Shown piece after piece: positions 8,223-16,571 of a DNA stretch of 64,000 nucleotides; position 1 is the stretch's first letter; each line of letters starts with the position of its first letter. Below the pieces are notes generated by a model. It saw only the letters and a program-made list of their open reading frames with translations. It made no database searches and was not told the DNA's origin. The translations under genes were made by a program, and so were the position numbers. Origin of the DNA: Fimbriimonadaceae bacterium (GTDB lineage Bacteria; Armatimonadota; Fimbriimonadia; Fimbriimonadales; Fimbriimonadaceae); contig JABAQM010000001.1 in the NCBI GenBank assembly GCA_019187105.1, positions 1,364,001 to 1,428,000 of the forward strand, read 5' to 3'.

Positions 8223-8953
8223 GTCTGGCCACCTGCGGGGTCAACGGTCGTGACATCACTATTGTTGAGTCGAATGATCATCGACCTTGTTGCCCCCTCC
8301 TCGTCGTCGATCAAAGCGTAGGTGATCCGGACCGCGGCAGGCAGCCTGCGCTCGCCAAGCTGCGTCGTCCACTCCGGCAGCCAATCCGTGCCGTCCCAAA
8401 ATTCGAAAGAGATGGACGTGACCCGCTCGTCAAACACCGACTCGTAGCCACCTTGGTTTGGATCCTCATCCGCTGGAATCTGCTCACGGACGAAGAGCCC
8501 GGTCGCCGCTCCGGGATCACCGATCGACGCAACGCCGAGCCGAATCTCGGAGATGCCACCGACGGGTCCGATTTCCGCGTTGCGGTCCTCGAAGGTGTCT
8601 CCCGACGATGCCGCTGCCGCTCCAGGCAGTTCCTTGCCAAGCACCGTAAAGATCAGCTCGGTGGCGGCCTCACCCGATCCAAGCGATGATGCCGCCTCGG
8701 GGTCGTTTTGCCCAATAAAGTAGGTGTTCGGATTGGCTTGGTCTTCGTCCACGAAAGCCCGGGCGAGCAGGTTTCGAAGCCGATCCTCGAATGAAATTTG
8801 TTTGAGGGCGGCGTCCCGCTTCGGCGGAACGTTCGCCTGATAATCCACCACGGCCCGGAACGAGGCCGTAACCGCCGTAACCAGAATCCCCCCGATGCCC
8901 AGCGCAAGCAGCGCCTCGATCAGCGTAATGCCCCTCCGTCGTCGGGACTTCAA
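8219..8953 (-). CDS. gspJ: Type II secretion minor pseudopilin GspJ
   Basis: 244 residues with leader MKSRRRRG and pseudopilin helix ITLIEALLALGIGGILVTAV; the +5 Glu is present and residue +1 is Ile instead of the usual Phe. The body has the GspJ-type repeat of short beta strands (EIRLGVASIGDPGA; SISFEFWDGTDWLPEW), with the W-D-G-x-x-W pattern common in GspJ. It is part of the tip complex with GspI and GspK. The overlaps with gspK and gspI (4 bases each) indicate tight translational coupling. Confidence 0.9.
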   Translation of the reverse strand: MKSRRRRGITLIEALLALGIGGILVTAVTASFRAVVDYQANVPPKRDAALKQISFEDRLRNLLARAFVDEDQANPNTYFIGQNDPEAASSLGSGEAATELIFTVLGKELPGAAAASSGDTFEDRNAEIGPVGGISEIRLGVASIGDPGAATGLFVREQIPADEDPNQGGYESVFDERVTSISFEFWDGTDWLPEWTTQLGERRLPAAVRITYALIDDEEGATRSMIIRLNNSDVTTVDPAGGQT

Positions 8954-9378
8954 GGACCTACCTCCGTAGATTGAGGCTGGAGATAGACAAAGCCGGTGAC
9001 AGATTCTTCGTGTTCCCGGGCTGAGTTGGAGAGGCGAACGGTGACCTCGAGCTGCGAGAGATTCTCCTCACCGGTCGGCGAAAACTCCGCGTCCCACAGG
9101 TACCGATCTTCTCCGAGATCTTCGAAGTTGCCGCCCATGCTCGTTGTCTGACCAGTCGCGATAAGATCGTCAAACTGCTGAGACGCCAGCCGCAGCATCC
9201 TTTCCTTCTCAGTCATCAGAGCTTGAGCCTTGGACGTTGACGAGATCCCCTGGACGGCAGCGACGATACCGACGCCGGCCAGGACGACAGCAACGAGAGC
9301 CTCAACGAGCGTAAACCCGCGCTTACCTTTGGATGCGATCGCCTGCCTCCCACCGCTCTTCCGGCTCCTCCTCAGCAT
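8950..9378 (-). CDS. gspI: Type II secretion minor pseudopilin GspI
   Basis: 142 residues from the ATG at 9378. Leader ends KGKRG, followed by FTLVEALVAVVLAGVGIVAAVQ with the +5 Glu. The body has the GspI layout: an extended helix, then strands (YLWDAEFSPTGE; LEVTVRLS). The start is uncertain. The longest frame begins at 9483, deep inside gspH. The ATG at 9378 gives a 21-residue leader, whereas a GGGAGG six bases ahead of an in-frame ATC at 9339 would give a more typical 8-residue leader, if ATC can start here. It overlaps gspH by 56 bases with the chosen start. Confidence 0.85.
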   Translation of the reverse strand: MLRRSRKSGGRQAIASKGKRGFTLVEALVAVVLAGVGIVAAVQGISSTSKAQALMTEKERMLRLASQQFDDLIATGQTTSMGGNFEDLGEDRYLWDAEFSPTGEENLSQLEVTVRLSNSAREHEESVTGFVYLQPQSTEVGP

Positions 9379-9838
9379 CTCCGCTGATAACCTCACCGCG
9401 CCCATCTTTCTTGTCGACTCGAAAAGTCCAGACCGCGGAACCTTCCTCGAAGCGCACGTTGCCGCCGGAGCTGGTGCCATCACGATAGAACGTCACCTCC
9501 CAGGAATTCGCATCCAAGCTGCCCGACCCCGAATTGAATGCCGTCGCGGAGATGCCTTCCACCGCCGACACCGTCCTAAGTGACTGCGGCTCAGCCTCGG
9601 CGTTGTCCTGCTGCAACTGAAAGCTTCCGTTTTCGCTGGCAATCAGTCGGACGGGTTGCCCTGATGTTTTGGCGATATTCACGGCTTCGAACGTCATGCG
9701 CTCCAAGCCGGCGAAGAAGTCTCGCTTGCGTTGCGACTTCAACATCGAAGGCAAACTTGGCACCACGATCGCCGCCGCCAGGGCGAGTACCGTGATGACG
9801 ACCAGCACTTCGATCAACGTAAAGCCGCGCTTGGGCAT
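9323..9838 (-). CDS. gspH: Type II secretion minor pseudopilin GspH
   Basis: 171 residues. Short leader MPKRG, then FTLIEVLVVITVLALAAAIVVPSLP with +5 Glu. The following 140 residues contain strands consistent with GspH (GQPVRLIASENGSFQLQQD; WEVTFYRDGTSSGGNV), and the C-terminus is acidic. GspH connects the minor pseudopilin tip to the GspG fibre. Its start abuts the gspG stop with no spacer (9838/9839). Confidence 0.88.
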   Translation of the reverse strand: MPKRGFTLIEVLVVITVLALAAAIVVPSLPSMLKSQRKRDFFAGLERMTFEAVNIAKTSGQPVRLIASENGSFQLQQDNAEAEPQSLRTVSAVEGISATAFNSGSGSLDANSWEVTFYRDGTSSGGNVRFEEGSAVWTFRVDKKDGRGEVISGDAEEEPEERWEAGDRIQR

Positions 9839-10288
9839 TTACTCGGTCGCTTCCTCCGCACCGACATCCATCGCCTCGCCTTCACCACCTGGCTGGCCAT
9901 CCTTGCCATACGACACCAAGTAATACGAATCGTCCCCGTCGGGGCCCGGCGACTCGTACACATAGGCGCTGCCCCATGGATCGGGCGGTAAGGATCGCTC
10001 GAGGTAAGGTCCCCGCCAGCCCTGGACGTCTCCCGGCTGGGATCTCAGGGCCTCAAGGCCCTCTTCGGTCGTTGGATAGCGATCGCAGTCCAATCGGAAC
10101 TGGTTGAGCGCCGAACCCAAGACTGCGATGTCGGAAGCCGCTTTCGCTCGCTTCGCGTCGCTGGCTCGGGTGATGACCCGCGGCACGATGAGCGCAGCAA
10201 GCACGGCCAGGATCAGGATGACGACGAGCAACTCGATTAGCGTAAATGCGCGACGACGACCCTTAACTCTTGTTTTCGAACGTTGCAT
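9839..10288 (-). CDS. gspG: Type II secretion major pseudopilin GspG
   Basis: 149 residues. Basic leader (MQRSKTRVKGRRRA) then FTLIELLVVILILAVLAALIVPRVI. Diagnostic GspG features follow: a helical region (AKAASDIAVLGSALNQFRLDCDRYPTTEEGLEAL), then WRGPYL...PPDPWGSAYVY and YLVSYGKDGQPGGEGE, the calcium-binding loop with its Gly-Asp-rich segment. It forms the pseudopilus fibre. The residue before the cleavage site is Ala where Gly is the rule. It lies 11 bases after gspF. Confidence 0.95.
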   Translation of the reverse strand: MQRSKTRVKGRRRAFTLIELLVVILILAVLAALIVPRVITRASDAKRAKAASDIAVLGSALNQFRLDCDRYPTTEEGLEALRSQPGDVQGWRGPYLERSLPPDPWGSAYVYESPGPDGDDSYYLVSYGKDGQPGGEGEAMDVGAEEATE

Positions 10289-10299
10289 GGATAACCCTC

Positions 10300-11508
10300 T
10301 TATTTCACCAACTCCTGCGCTTGGAAGATCGGCAGCGCAACCGATAGCACGACAAATCCCACAAAGACGCCCATAACGACAACAATGACCGGCTCTGCCA
10401 GTGCCGTCAGTCGCCGGACGCCGATGTCGACTTCGAAATCGAGGCTGTCCGAGACTCGGCCCAGCATTGTGGGCAGGTCGCCCGTCTCTTCGCCAACGGC
10501 AACCATGTGGATCAGTACGGGCGGGAACTCCCCGGCATCCCGCATCGCGGCGGCGATGGGTTGCCCTTCCCGCACCGATTCCGAAACCCTTTCACTCGTC
10601 GAGCGAAAGACTCGGTTTCCGGCTGAGAGCCCGGCGATCTGGAGTGCTTCCAGGATTGGCACACCACCGAACACAAGCGTACCGAGTACCCGGGCGTATC
10701 GAGATACGACAGCCTTCTGAATAATCGGACCAGCAACCGGAAGCTGCATGAGAAGTCTGTCCTTTGCCAGCGCGCCCTGCTCGGTCGCCACATATGCCCT
10801 CAGGGCGACCAAAACCGCCACGATTCCGAGTACCAGGACCATGGCGTTGCTCGTGATGAATTCGGTAAAGCCAAGCAGCATCTTGGTCGGGAGCGGTAAC
10901 TGGTTGCCAAGGTCTTGGAAGACGTCCTTCATGCGTGGCATGACAAACGTAAGGAGAAAAATGACCACCCCAATTGCCACCGTCGTGAGCACTCCCGGGT
11001 AGATCATGGCGGCCATGATCACGCTGCGGCGGGTCACCTCCTTTTCCTGAAAGTCCGCCAGCCTTGCCGCAACCTCGGGAAACTGGCCGCTTGCTTCACC
11101 CGCTCGGAGCGTTTGCGTGTAAACCTCGTTAAAGACCTTCGGATGCTTCGAGAGCGCCTGGGACACGCTTAAGCCAGCTCGAACATCGGTTAGGGCCTCG
11201 GCAACAATTGTCTGGAGTTGTCCGCTCTCCGACTGTTCGGCAACAACCTGAAGCGCGCGATCCAGCGGCAATCCTGATCCGGCAAGGTCTGCCAGCCGCC
11301 TGGTGAAGAGGGCCAGGTCGGCACGACCGATCTTTCCTCGCTTTCCAGACTCAGACGGCTTCTCGGTTTTTGAGGATGCGGCGATCTCGACGACGAAGCG
11401 TCCCTCTGCCACGATCTGGGCGACCGCCTGGTCCTTGCTCAGCGCCTCGACGAAGCCGGTCTTGCGCTTGCCGGAGGCGTCGAGGGCGACGTAGGAAAAG
11501 GTCGTCAC
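10300..11508 (-). CDS. gspF: Type II secretion inner-membrane platform protein GspF
   Basis: 402 residues, the family length. N-terminus TTFSYVALDASGKRKTGFVEA is the standard GspF/PilC opening. Two GspF domains follow, each with conserved helical motifs (FTRRLADLAGSGLPLDRALQ, and RYARVLGTLVFGGVPILEALQ), and three membrane segments near residues 170-195, 220-240 and 370-395. It is the polytopic platform protein that the GspE ATPase works on. It lies 3 bases after gspE. Confidence 0.95.
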   Translation of the reverse strand: MTTFSYVALDASGKRKTGFVEALSKDQAVAQIVAEGRFVVEIAASSKTEKPSESGKRGKIGRADLALFTRRLADLAGSGLPLDRALQVVAEQSESGQLQTIVAEALTDVRAGLSVSQALSKHPKVFNEVYTQTLRAGEASGQFPEVAARLADFQEKEVTRRSVIMAAMIYPGVLTTVAIGVVIFLLTFVMPRMKDVFQDLGNQLPLPTKMLLGFTEFITSNAMVLVLGIVAVLVALRAYVATEQGALAKDRLLMQLPVAGPIIQKAVVSRYARVLGTLVFGGVPILEALQIAGLSAGNRVFRSTSERVSESVREGQPIAAAMRDAGEFPPVLIHMVAVGEETGDLPTMLGRVSDSLDFEVDIGVRRLTALAEPVIVVVMGVFVGFVVLSVALPIFQAQELVK

Positions 11509-11511
11509 CCT

Positions 11512-13074
11512 TTAGATTTCCTCCCGCTGGCAAACCCGAAGCACTTCGGTGGGCGTTGTCTTACCAAGCAGAACGTTGAGCTTGCCATCGCCGATCAGCG
11601 TCCTCAGACCGCCATGCTCAATCGCATACTGTTTGATCACGCCGGATGACTCCTGGGCCACGGTCATGTGCTTGATCTTTTCGTCGAGCACCAGAAGCTC
11701 GTAGAGCCCTTGCCGCCCCTTGAATCCGCTGCCACCGCACTTGTCGCAGCCCTTGCCCTCTTTGAACGTTGCCGTGGCCGCTTCTTCGGCAGTAATGCCA
11801 ATCGCACCGAGAGCATCAGAGTCGAACATTGCGGGAGCGGAGCAGTTAGGGCAGTTGCGCCGCACGAGTCGTTGCGCTGCAACGCCAACCAGCGACGAGG
11901 CCACCAGATACGGCTCGACACCCATATCCAGTAGCCGGGTAATCGCACCGGCGCTGTCGTTGGTATGCAGTGTGCTGAAGACCAGGTGCCCCGTCAAGGC
12001 GGCGTGGATCGCGATCTCTGCCGTCTCGTGGTCACGGATTTCGCCAACCATGATGATGTCAGGGTCCTGGCGCAGGAACGAGCGGAGGCCATTGGCGAAG
12101 GATAAACCGATGTTGGGACGCACCTGAACCTGACCGATACCGGGAACCTGGTACTCGACGGGATCTTCGATGGTCAGGATGTTCGTCGTTGGCGAATAAA
12201 TCTCCTGCAATGAAGCGTAGAGGGTTGTCGACTTGCCCGAACCGGTGGGACCCGTTACCAAGATGATGCCGTAAGGAATGCTAATCAGCTTCCGAAACCG
12301 CTCAAACGTGTCGGCAAACATACCGAGCTCCTGGAGCCCCATCATCGCGGTTCCCTTGTCGAGAATTCGCATGACCGCTCGCTCGCCGAATACGCTCGGC
12401 ACGATCGAAACACGCACGTCGATCGAGCGTCCGGCTATGGTGAGTTTGATGCGGCCGTCCTGCGGCAGTCGCCGTTCGGCGATGTTCATCTCGCCAAGAA
12501 TTTTGATCCGCGAGACGAGCGCGGCATGCATTCGCTTGGGTGGCCGCATGAGGTCGCGCAAGAGGCCGTCGATGCGATACCGGATCTTGACTTCCCGCTC
12601 GTAGGGCTCGATGTGGATGTCGCTCGCTCCGTCGCGTACGGCTTGTGCGAACAACAGGTTGACCATCTGGACCACAGCGGTTTCGCCCGCCATCTTCTGG
12701 AGGTCGGCGAGGTCCGTCGAATCGTCGATCTCGGTAACCGGACCGCCGGCATCCTCGCTCGGTATCTGGGACAAGATGTCTTCGAGAAAACGCTCTTCGA
12801 TGCGGTCTCGAATGAGTAAGGGGTCGGCGAGGACGGGTCGAATGCCGCGGTCGATGACGATGCCGAGATCGTCGACGGCTGAAAGAGAATCGATTCCGCC
12901 AATCGCGCACACGAGGACTTCGCCTTCCAAAGCCATCGGCAGAATCTGGTGCTTGAGCGCATAGTCTCCAGGCACCAAATCGAGTGCAGCCGGCTCCGGC
13001 TTTGCCTCTGACAAGTCAATGAAGGGGAGACCCAGGGGTTCCCCTTCATTTCGAATTTCTGTTACAGCCAACAA
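11512..13074 (-). CDS. gspE: Type II secretion ATPase GspE
   Basis: 520 residues. The N-terminal domain (residues 1-140) is GspE_N-like. The ATPase core has a Walker A (GPTGSGKSTTLYAS), Asp box, Walker B-type DPDIIMVGEIRD and the His box (GHLVFSTLHTND). A tetracysteine zinc site (CPNC...CDKC) lies near the C-terminus. It powers pseudopilus assembly. The start is TTG at 13074 (a second TTG follows at 13071) behind AAGGGG; no in-frame ATG is available. As first gene of the operon it would be transcribed from the 159-base gap shared with ileS. Confidence 0.95.
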   Translation of the reverse strand: MLAVTEIRNEGEPLGLPFIDLSEAKPEPAALDLVPGDYALKHQILPMALEGEVLVCAIGGIDSLSAVDDLGIVIDRGIRPVLADPLLIRDRIEERFLEDILSQIPSEDAGGPVTEIDDSTDLADLQKMAGETAVVQMVNLLFAQAVRDGASDIHIEPYEREVKIRYRIDGLLRDLMRPPKRMHAALVSRIKILGEMNIAERRLPQDGRIKLTIAGRSIDVRVSIVPSVFGERAVMRILDKGTAMMGLQELGMFADTFERFRKLISIPYGIILVTGPTGSGKSTTLYASLQEIYSPTTNILTIEDPVEYQVPGIGQVQVRPNIGLSFANGLRSFLRQDPDIIMVGEIRDHETAEIAIHAALTGHLVFSTLHTNDSAGAITRLLDMGVEPYLVASSLVGVAAQRLVRRNCPNCSAPAMFDSDALGAIGITAEEAATATFKEGKGCDKCGGSGFKGRQGLYELLVLDEKIKHMTVAQESSGVIKQYAIEHGGLRTLIGDGKLNVLLGKTTPTEVLRVCQREEI

Positions 13075-13216
13075 CGACCCCTTACGTAATCAGGACGGAC
13101 GACCGTGCCCGCATTTCGTTCACCGCCTCGGCTTTCTTTGGAATCCCTTGCCGAGCCGCGGTCAAACTTGGCAGGTACCCAACCTCCGGGTCCGGGGTGG
13201 AAAGGGGGTGGCCAGG

Positions 13217-13222
13217 TACAAT
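13217..13222 (+). promoter_or_regulatory. Possible -10 element of ileS
   Basis: TACAAT lies 11 bases ahead of the ileS ATG. No convincing -35 is found 16-18 bases upstream, where the sequence is G-rich. If used, the transcript would have almost no 5' leader. Two similar words, GGCAGGTAC (13170-13178) and GGCCAGGTAC (13210-13219), lie in the same gap and may bind a regulator. Confidence 0.3.
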
Positions 13223-13233
13223 TTTAGGTTCGA

Positions 13234-15990
13234 ATGGACCTTAAAGCCACCCTGAATCTGCCCGATGCCGAATTCACCATCCCGATGAAGGCAGACCTCG
13301 CGATTCGGGAACCGCAGATCCAAGCGGAGTGGGCAAAGAGGCGCCTTTACCACGAAATCCAGGAGTCGAGAAGGGGTCGGCCCGCCTTCGTGCTTCACGA
13401 CGGCCCGCCCTATACGAACAGTCCGATCCACCTGGGAACCGCGATGAACAAGCTCCTAAAGGACTTCGTGGTAAAGAGCCGCACCATGATGGGCTTTCGA
13501 GCGCCATACGTGCCAGGCTACGACAACCACGGCCTTCCTATCGAGCAGGCAGTTGCCAAGAAGCTCGCCGAAAAGAAGATCACACCGGACGTGATCACCC
13601 TCCGGAAAGCCTGCCGTGAACACGCCGCGGAGTACATCGAGATCCAAACCCGGCAGTTTCAGCGCCTGGGCGTCTTCGGGCTATGGGAAAAGCCATACAC
13701 CACGATGGACTACCGGTTCGAGGCCGGCATCGTCCGAGTCTTCGGCCACCTGATGAAGGATGGTTACATCTACCGTGGCCTGAGGCCGACGCTGTGGAGC
13801 CCCACCAGCCGCACGGCTCTTGCCGACACCGAGATCATCTACAAGGACCACGTTAGCAAGGCCATCCACGTGGCCTTTCAACTCGCTGAGGACCTCAATG
13901 GCTTTAGCAACAACCTGCCGAACGTCCACACGATCATCTGGACGACGACCCCTTGGACCATTCCCGCCAACCTCGCCGTGGCGTTTCACCCAAGCTTGGA
14001 CTATTCGATGGTACGCGTCGATGACCGCCACTTCCTCATCTATAGCGGTCTGGTGCAGCAAGTTGCCGAGAAGCTCGGATGGCAGTCCTTTGAGGTGCTC
14101 TATGAGGTCCTCGGTGCCAGCCTCGAGGGGAGCAAATTCAAGCACCCCATCTTCGACCGTCCGTCTCTGGCGGTACTCGCCGACTACGTTACGACCGAGG
14201 ACGGAACCGGAGTCGTACATACGGCTCCCGGACACGGCCGCGACGACTTCTTTACTGGCCAGAAGTACGGCCTCCCCATTCTATGTCCGGTCGATGAGCG
14301 CGGTGTCCTCACGGCCGAAGCTGGGGAGTTTGACGGCCTCTCTTACAAGGATTGCGACACGTTTGTCGTCGACCGTCTACGCCAGGTTGGCATGCTGCTC
14401 CACGAGGAGGATCATCAGCACTCCTACCCTTACGCCGAACGCGATGAGAAACCAGTGATCTTCCGTGCGACGGAGCAGTGGTTCGTCGGTCTGGATCGCC
14501 ACGACCTGCGCGAGCGCATGATGAAAGCGATCGACGAAGTCCAGTGGCACCCGGCTACGGCCAAGAACCGTATTCAAGCCATGGTATCGGGTCGACCAGA
14601 CTGGTGCATCTCAAGGCAACGGCCCTGGGGCGTCGGCCTACCCGTTCTCTACGCGATGCCCAGCCGTACCCCTGTCTCCGATCCCGACATCGTGGAAGGC
14701 ATTGCCCAAGCCATCGAACAGCACGGATCGGATATCTGGTTTGATTGGCCGGCCGGTGACTTCCTCCCTGCTGGTTATGCCCACCGCCAGACAGGAGAAA
14801 CAACTTTCGAGAAAGAGACCGACGTCCTTGATGTCTGGTTCGACAGCGGTTCGACCCATTACAACGTCTTCACCGCGCCGGTCGAGACCGAGTGGCACGA
14901 AGAGCTTCCCGTCGACCTTTATCTGGAAGGCTCTGATCAGCATCGAGGCTGGTTCAACAGTTCGCTCGTGATCAGCACCGCCATTCGCGGCCAAGCGCCC
15001 TACCGTGAGGTCCTGACCCACGGCTTCGTTAACGACGAAAAGGGACAAAAAATGTCGAAGCGACTTGGCAACGTGGTCGATCCCGAAAAGGCCTGCGAAA
15101 CGTACGGCGCCGATGTGGTCCGCTACTGGCTGGCGAGCGTGGATTACGCCTACGACGTTCCGTGTAGCGACAATCTTCTGAAGCAATTCGGCGAGCAATA
15201 TCGCAAGGTCCGAAATACGCTCCGCTTTCTGTTATCCAATCTTGACGATTACGACCTTAACGATCAGCCCGAGCTCCTTGATGTTGATCGGTGGATGGTC
15301 GAGCAGGTGGATCTGCTGGTCGCGGATTGCGTAGCGGCCTACCAGGATTACGACTTCAACCGAGTCATCCAAGGCCTCCACAACTTTTGCGTGAACGAGC
15401 TGTCTGCTTTCTATGTGGACGCCATCAAGGACCGAATGTACTGCGATGGCAAAGAATGGCCGAGCCGCAGATCAGCTCAGCGGGCTTCGCATTACGCCTT
15501 GCTCCAGCTGGTCCGGCTGATCGCACCCCTGCTCCCACATACTGCCGAGGAGGTCTACGCCAAGATTCCCCTTGAGGGCAAGCTCGGATCGGTTCATATG
15601 GAGGAATTTGCCGCGATTTCCAAGGAGCGACTCTTGGAAATCGAAGGCAACGAGCTTCAGCAACGTGTGGCGGTTCTTCTGGCGATGCGAAGCGAAGTGT
15701 TCGCGGCCTTCGAGGCGTTTAAGGCCGGGAGCGAGATTCGCGACTCCCAGGACGTAGTGGTAAACATCACGACGAACGCGGACACAATCTCGACACTCCG
15801 TTCCTTCGGGACCGATCTGGCCAACCTCATGAAGGTCAGCGAAGTGAATTTCGTGGAAGGTGAACCTCTCATTACCTTCGTAGCGAGCCCGCACCCCAAG
15901 TGCGACCGCAGCCGATTGCGGCGACCCGACGTCGCCCAGCTGAATGGATTCATGCTTTCGGCCCGAGATCGGCAGGTGCTCGGCTGGTGA
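13234..15990 (+). CDS. ileS: Isoleucine--tRNA ligase
   Basis: 918 residues, close to the bacterial IleRS length. HIGH motif as HLGT at 66-69 inside [19 protein letters not shown] at about 607-611 ([11 protein letters not shown]), and the class-I IleRS text GWFNSSL and [10 protein letters not shown] between. An editing domain lies between the two halves. The C-terminal zinc ribbon seen in most bacterial IleRS is degenerate: the HPKC-x-x-S...LSARD tail keeps one Cys. No T-box leader is seen upstream. lspA overlaps the stop by 4 bases (GTGA). It charges tRNA-Ile; one tRNA-Ile(GAT) gene is in this window. Confidence 0.97.
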   Translation: MDLKATLNLPDAEFTIPMKADLAIREPQIQAEWAKRRLYHEIQESRRGRPAFVLHDGPPYTNSPIHLGTAMNKLLKDFVVKSRTMMGFRAPYVPGYDNHGLPIEQAVAKKLAEKKITPDVITLRKACREHAAEYIEIQTRQFQRLGVFGLWEKPYTTMDYRFEAGIVRVFGHLMKDGYIYRGLRPTLWSPTSRTALADTEIIYKDHVSKAIHVAFQLAEDLNGFSNNLPNVHTIIWTTTPWTIPANLAVAFHPSLDYSMVRVDDRHFLIYSGLVQQVAEKLGWQSFEVLYEVLGASLEGSKFKHPIFDRPSLAVLADYVTTEDGTGVVHTAPGHGRDDFFTGQKYGLPILCPVDERGVLTAEAGEFDGLSYKDCDTFVVDRLRQVGMLLHEEDHQHSYPYAERDEKPVIFRATEQWFVGLDRHDLRERMMKAIDEVQWHPATAKNRIQAMVSGRPDWCISRQRPWGVGLPVLYAMPSRTPVSDPDIVEGIAQAIEQHGSDIWFDWPAGDFLPAGYAHRQTGETTFEKETDVLDVWFDSGSTHYNVFTAPVETEWHEELPVDLYLEGSDQHRGWFNSSLVISTAIRGQAPYREVLTHGFVNDEKGQKMSKRLGNVVDPEKACETYGADVVRYWLASVDYAYDVPCSDNLLKQFGEQYRKVRNTLRFLLSNLDDYDLNDQPELLDVDRWMVEQVDLLVADCVAAYQDYDFNRVIQGLHNFCVNELSAFYVDAIKDRMYCDGKEWPSRRSAQRASHYALLQLVRLIAPLLPHTAEEVYAKIPLEGKLGSVHMEEFAAISKERLLEIEGNELQQRVAVLLAMRSEVFAAFEAFKAGSEIRDSQDVVVNITTNADTISTLRSFGTDLANLMKVSEVNFVEGEPLITFVASPHPKCDRSRLRRPDVAQLNGFMLSARDRQVLGW

Positions 15991-16571
15991 ACGACACCCG
16001 GACGGTCAACCGAGGCTTCCGACTATTCATCGTCATCGTCGTTCTCGGCCTGATCATCGACCAAGCGGTCAAGGTGTGGATCCGTCAAACCCTGCCGATC
16101 GGCGGTTCCCTGGAAGGGAAGCCGTGGCCGGGCGTTTTTGAAATCACTCACACCGAGAATCTGGGCATCGCCTTCGGCATGATGCAGGGACTTGGCGCCT
16201 ACCTGACGCCTATCGCGATCGTCATCGCCGTAGCTGCCACGGCCTATAGCTACCGGTCCCCTGAGGACGGCGCCTATTCACACCTGACGATGGCTTTGTT
16301 GGCGAGCGGCGCGCTCGGCAACATGATCGATCGGCTCTTCCTCGGCAAGGTAACCGACATGTTCCGGGCCCGGTTCATCGACTTCCCGGTCTTCAACGTT
16401 GCCGACACCTGGATAACGATCGCCGCCGTGCTATTGATTGCGAAGTGGGGTGCCGAGAGCCTGTCTGGGCACCGCCACGAAGAACCCGCCGCCCCTACCG
16501 AGCCGGAAGCTCCGTATAGATCAATCGACTCGGATACCGACTCGAGTGATAAATCGTCTGCTTTGACTTGA
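15987..16571 (+). CDS. lspA: Lipoprotein signal peptidase (signal peptidase II)
   Basis: 194 residues from GTG at 15987, which overlaps the ileS stop as GTGA; the longer frame from 15900 lies inside ileS. Four membrane helices ([72 protein letters not shown]). Catalytic aspartates lie in GNMIDR and FNVAD. It removes signal peptides from lipoproteins at the inner membrane; several lipobox proteins are in this window (ActE, the 54958 gene). The tail is a 40-residue acidic extension, not usual for LspA, and its last 77 bases overlap the convergent gene. Confidence 0.93.
   Translation: MNDTRTVNRGFRLFIVIVVLGLIIDQAVKVWIRQTLPIGGSLEGKPWPGVFEITHTENLGIAFGMMQGLGAYLTPIAIVIAVAATAYSYRSPEDGAYSHLTMALLASGALGNMIDRLFLGKVTDMFRARFIDFPVFNVADTWITIAAVLLIAKWGAESLSGHRHEEPAAPTEPEAPYRSIDSDTDSSDKSSALT

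Noticed and set aside
13075-13233. T-box riboswitch ahead of ileS
   Set aside because: The conserved AGGGTGGNACCGCG core is missing; the G-rich AAGGGGGTGGCC stretch does not fit, and the gap is too short for specifier and antiterminator stems.
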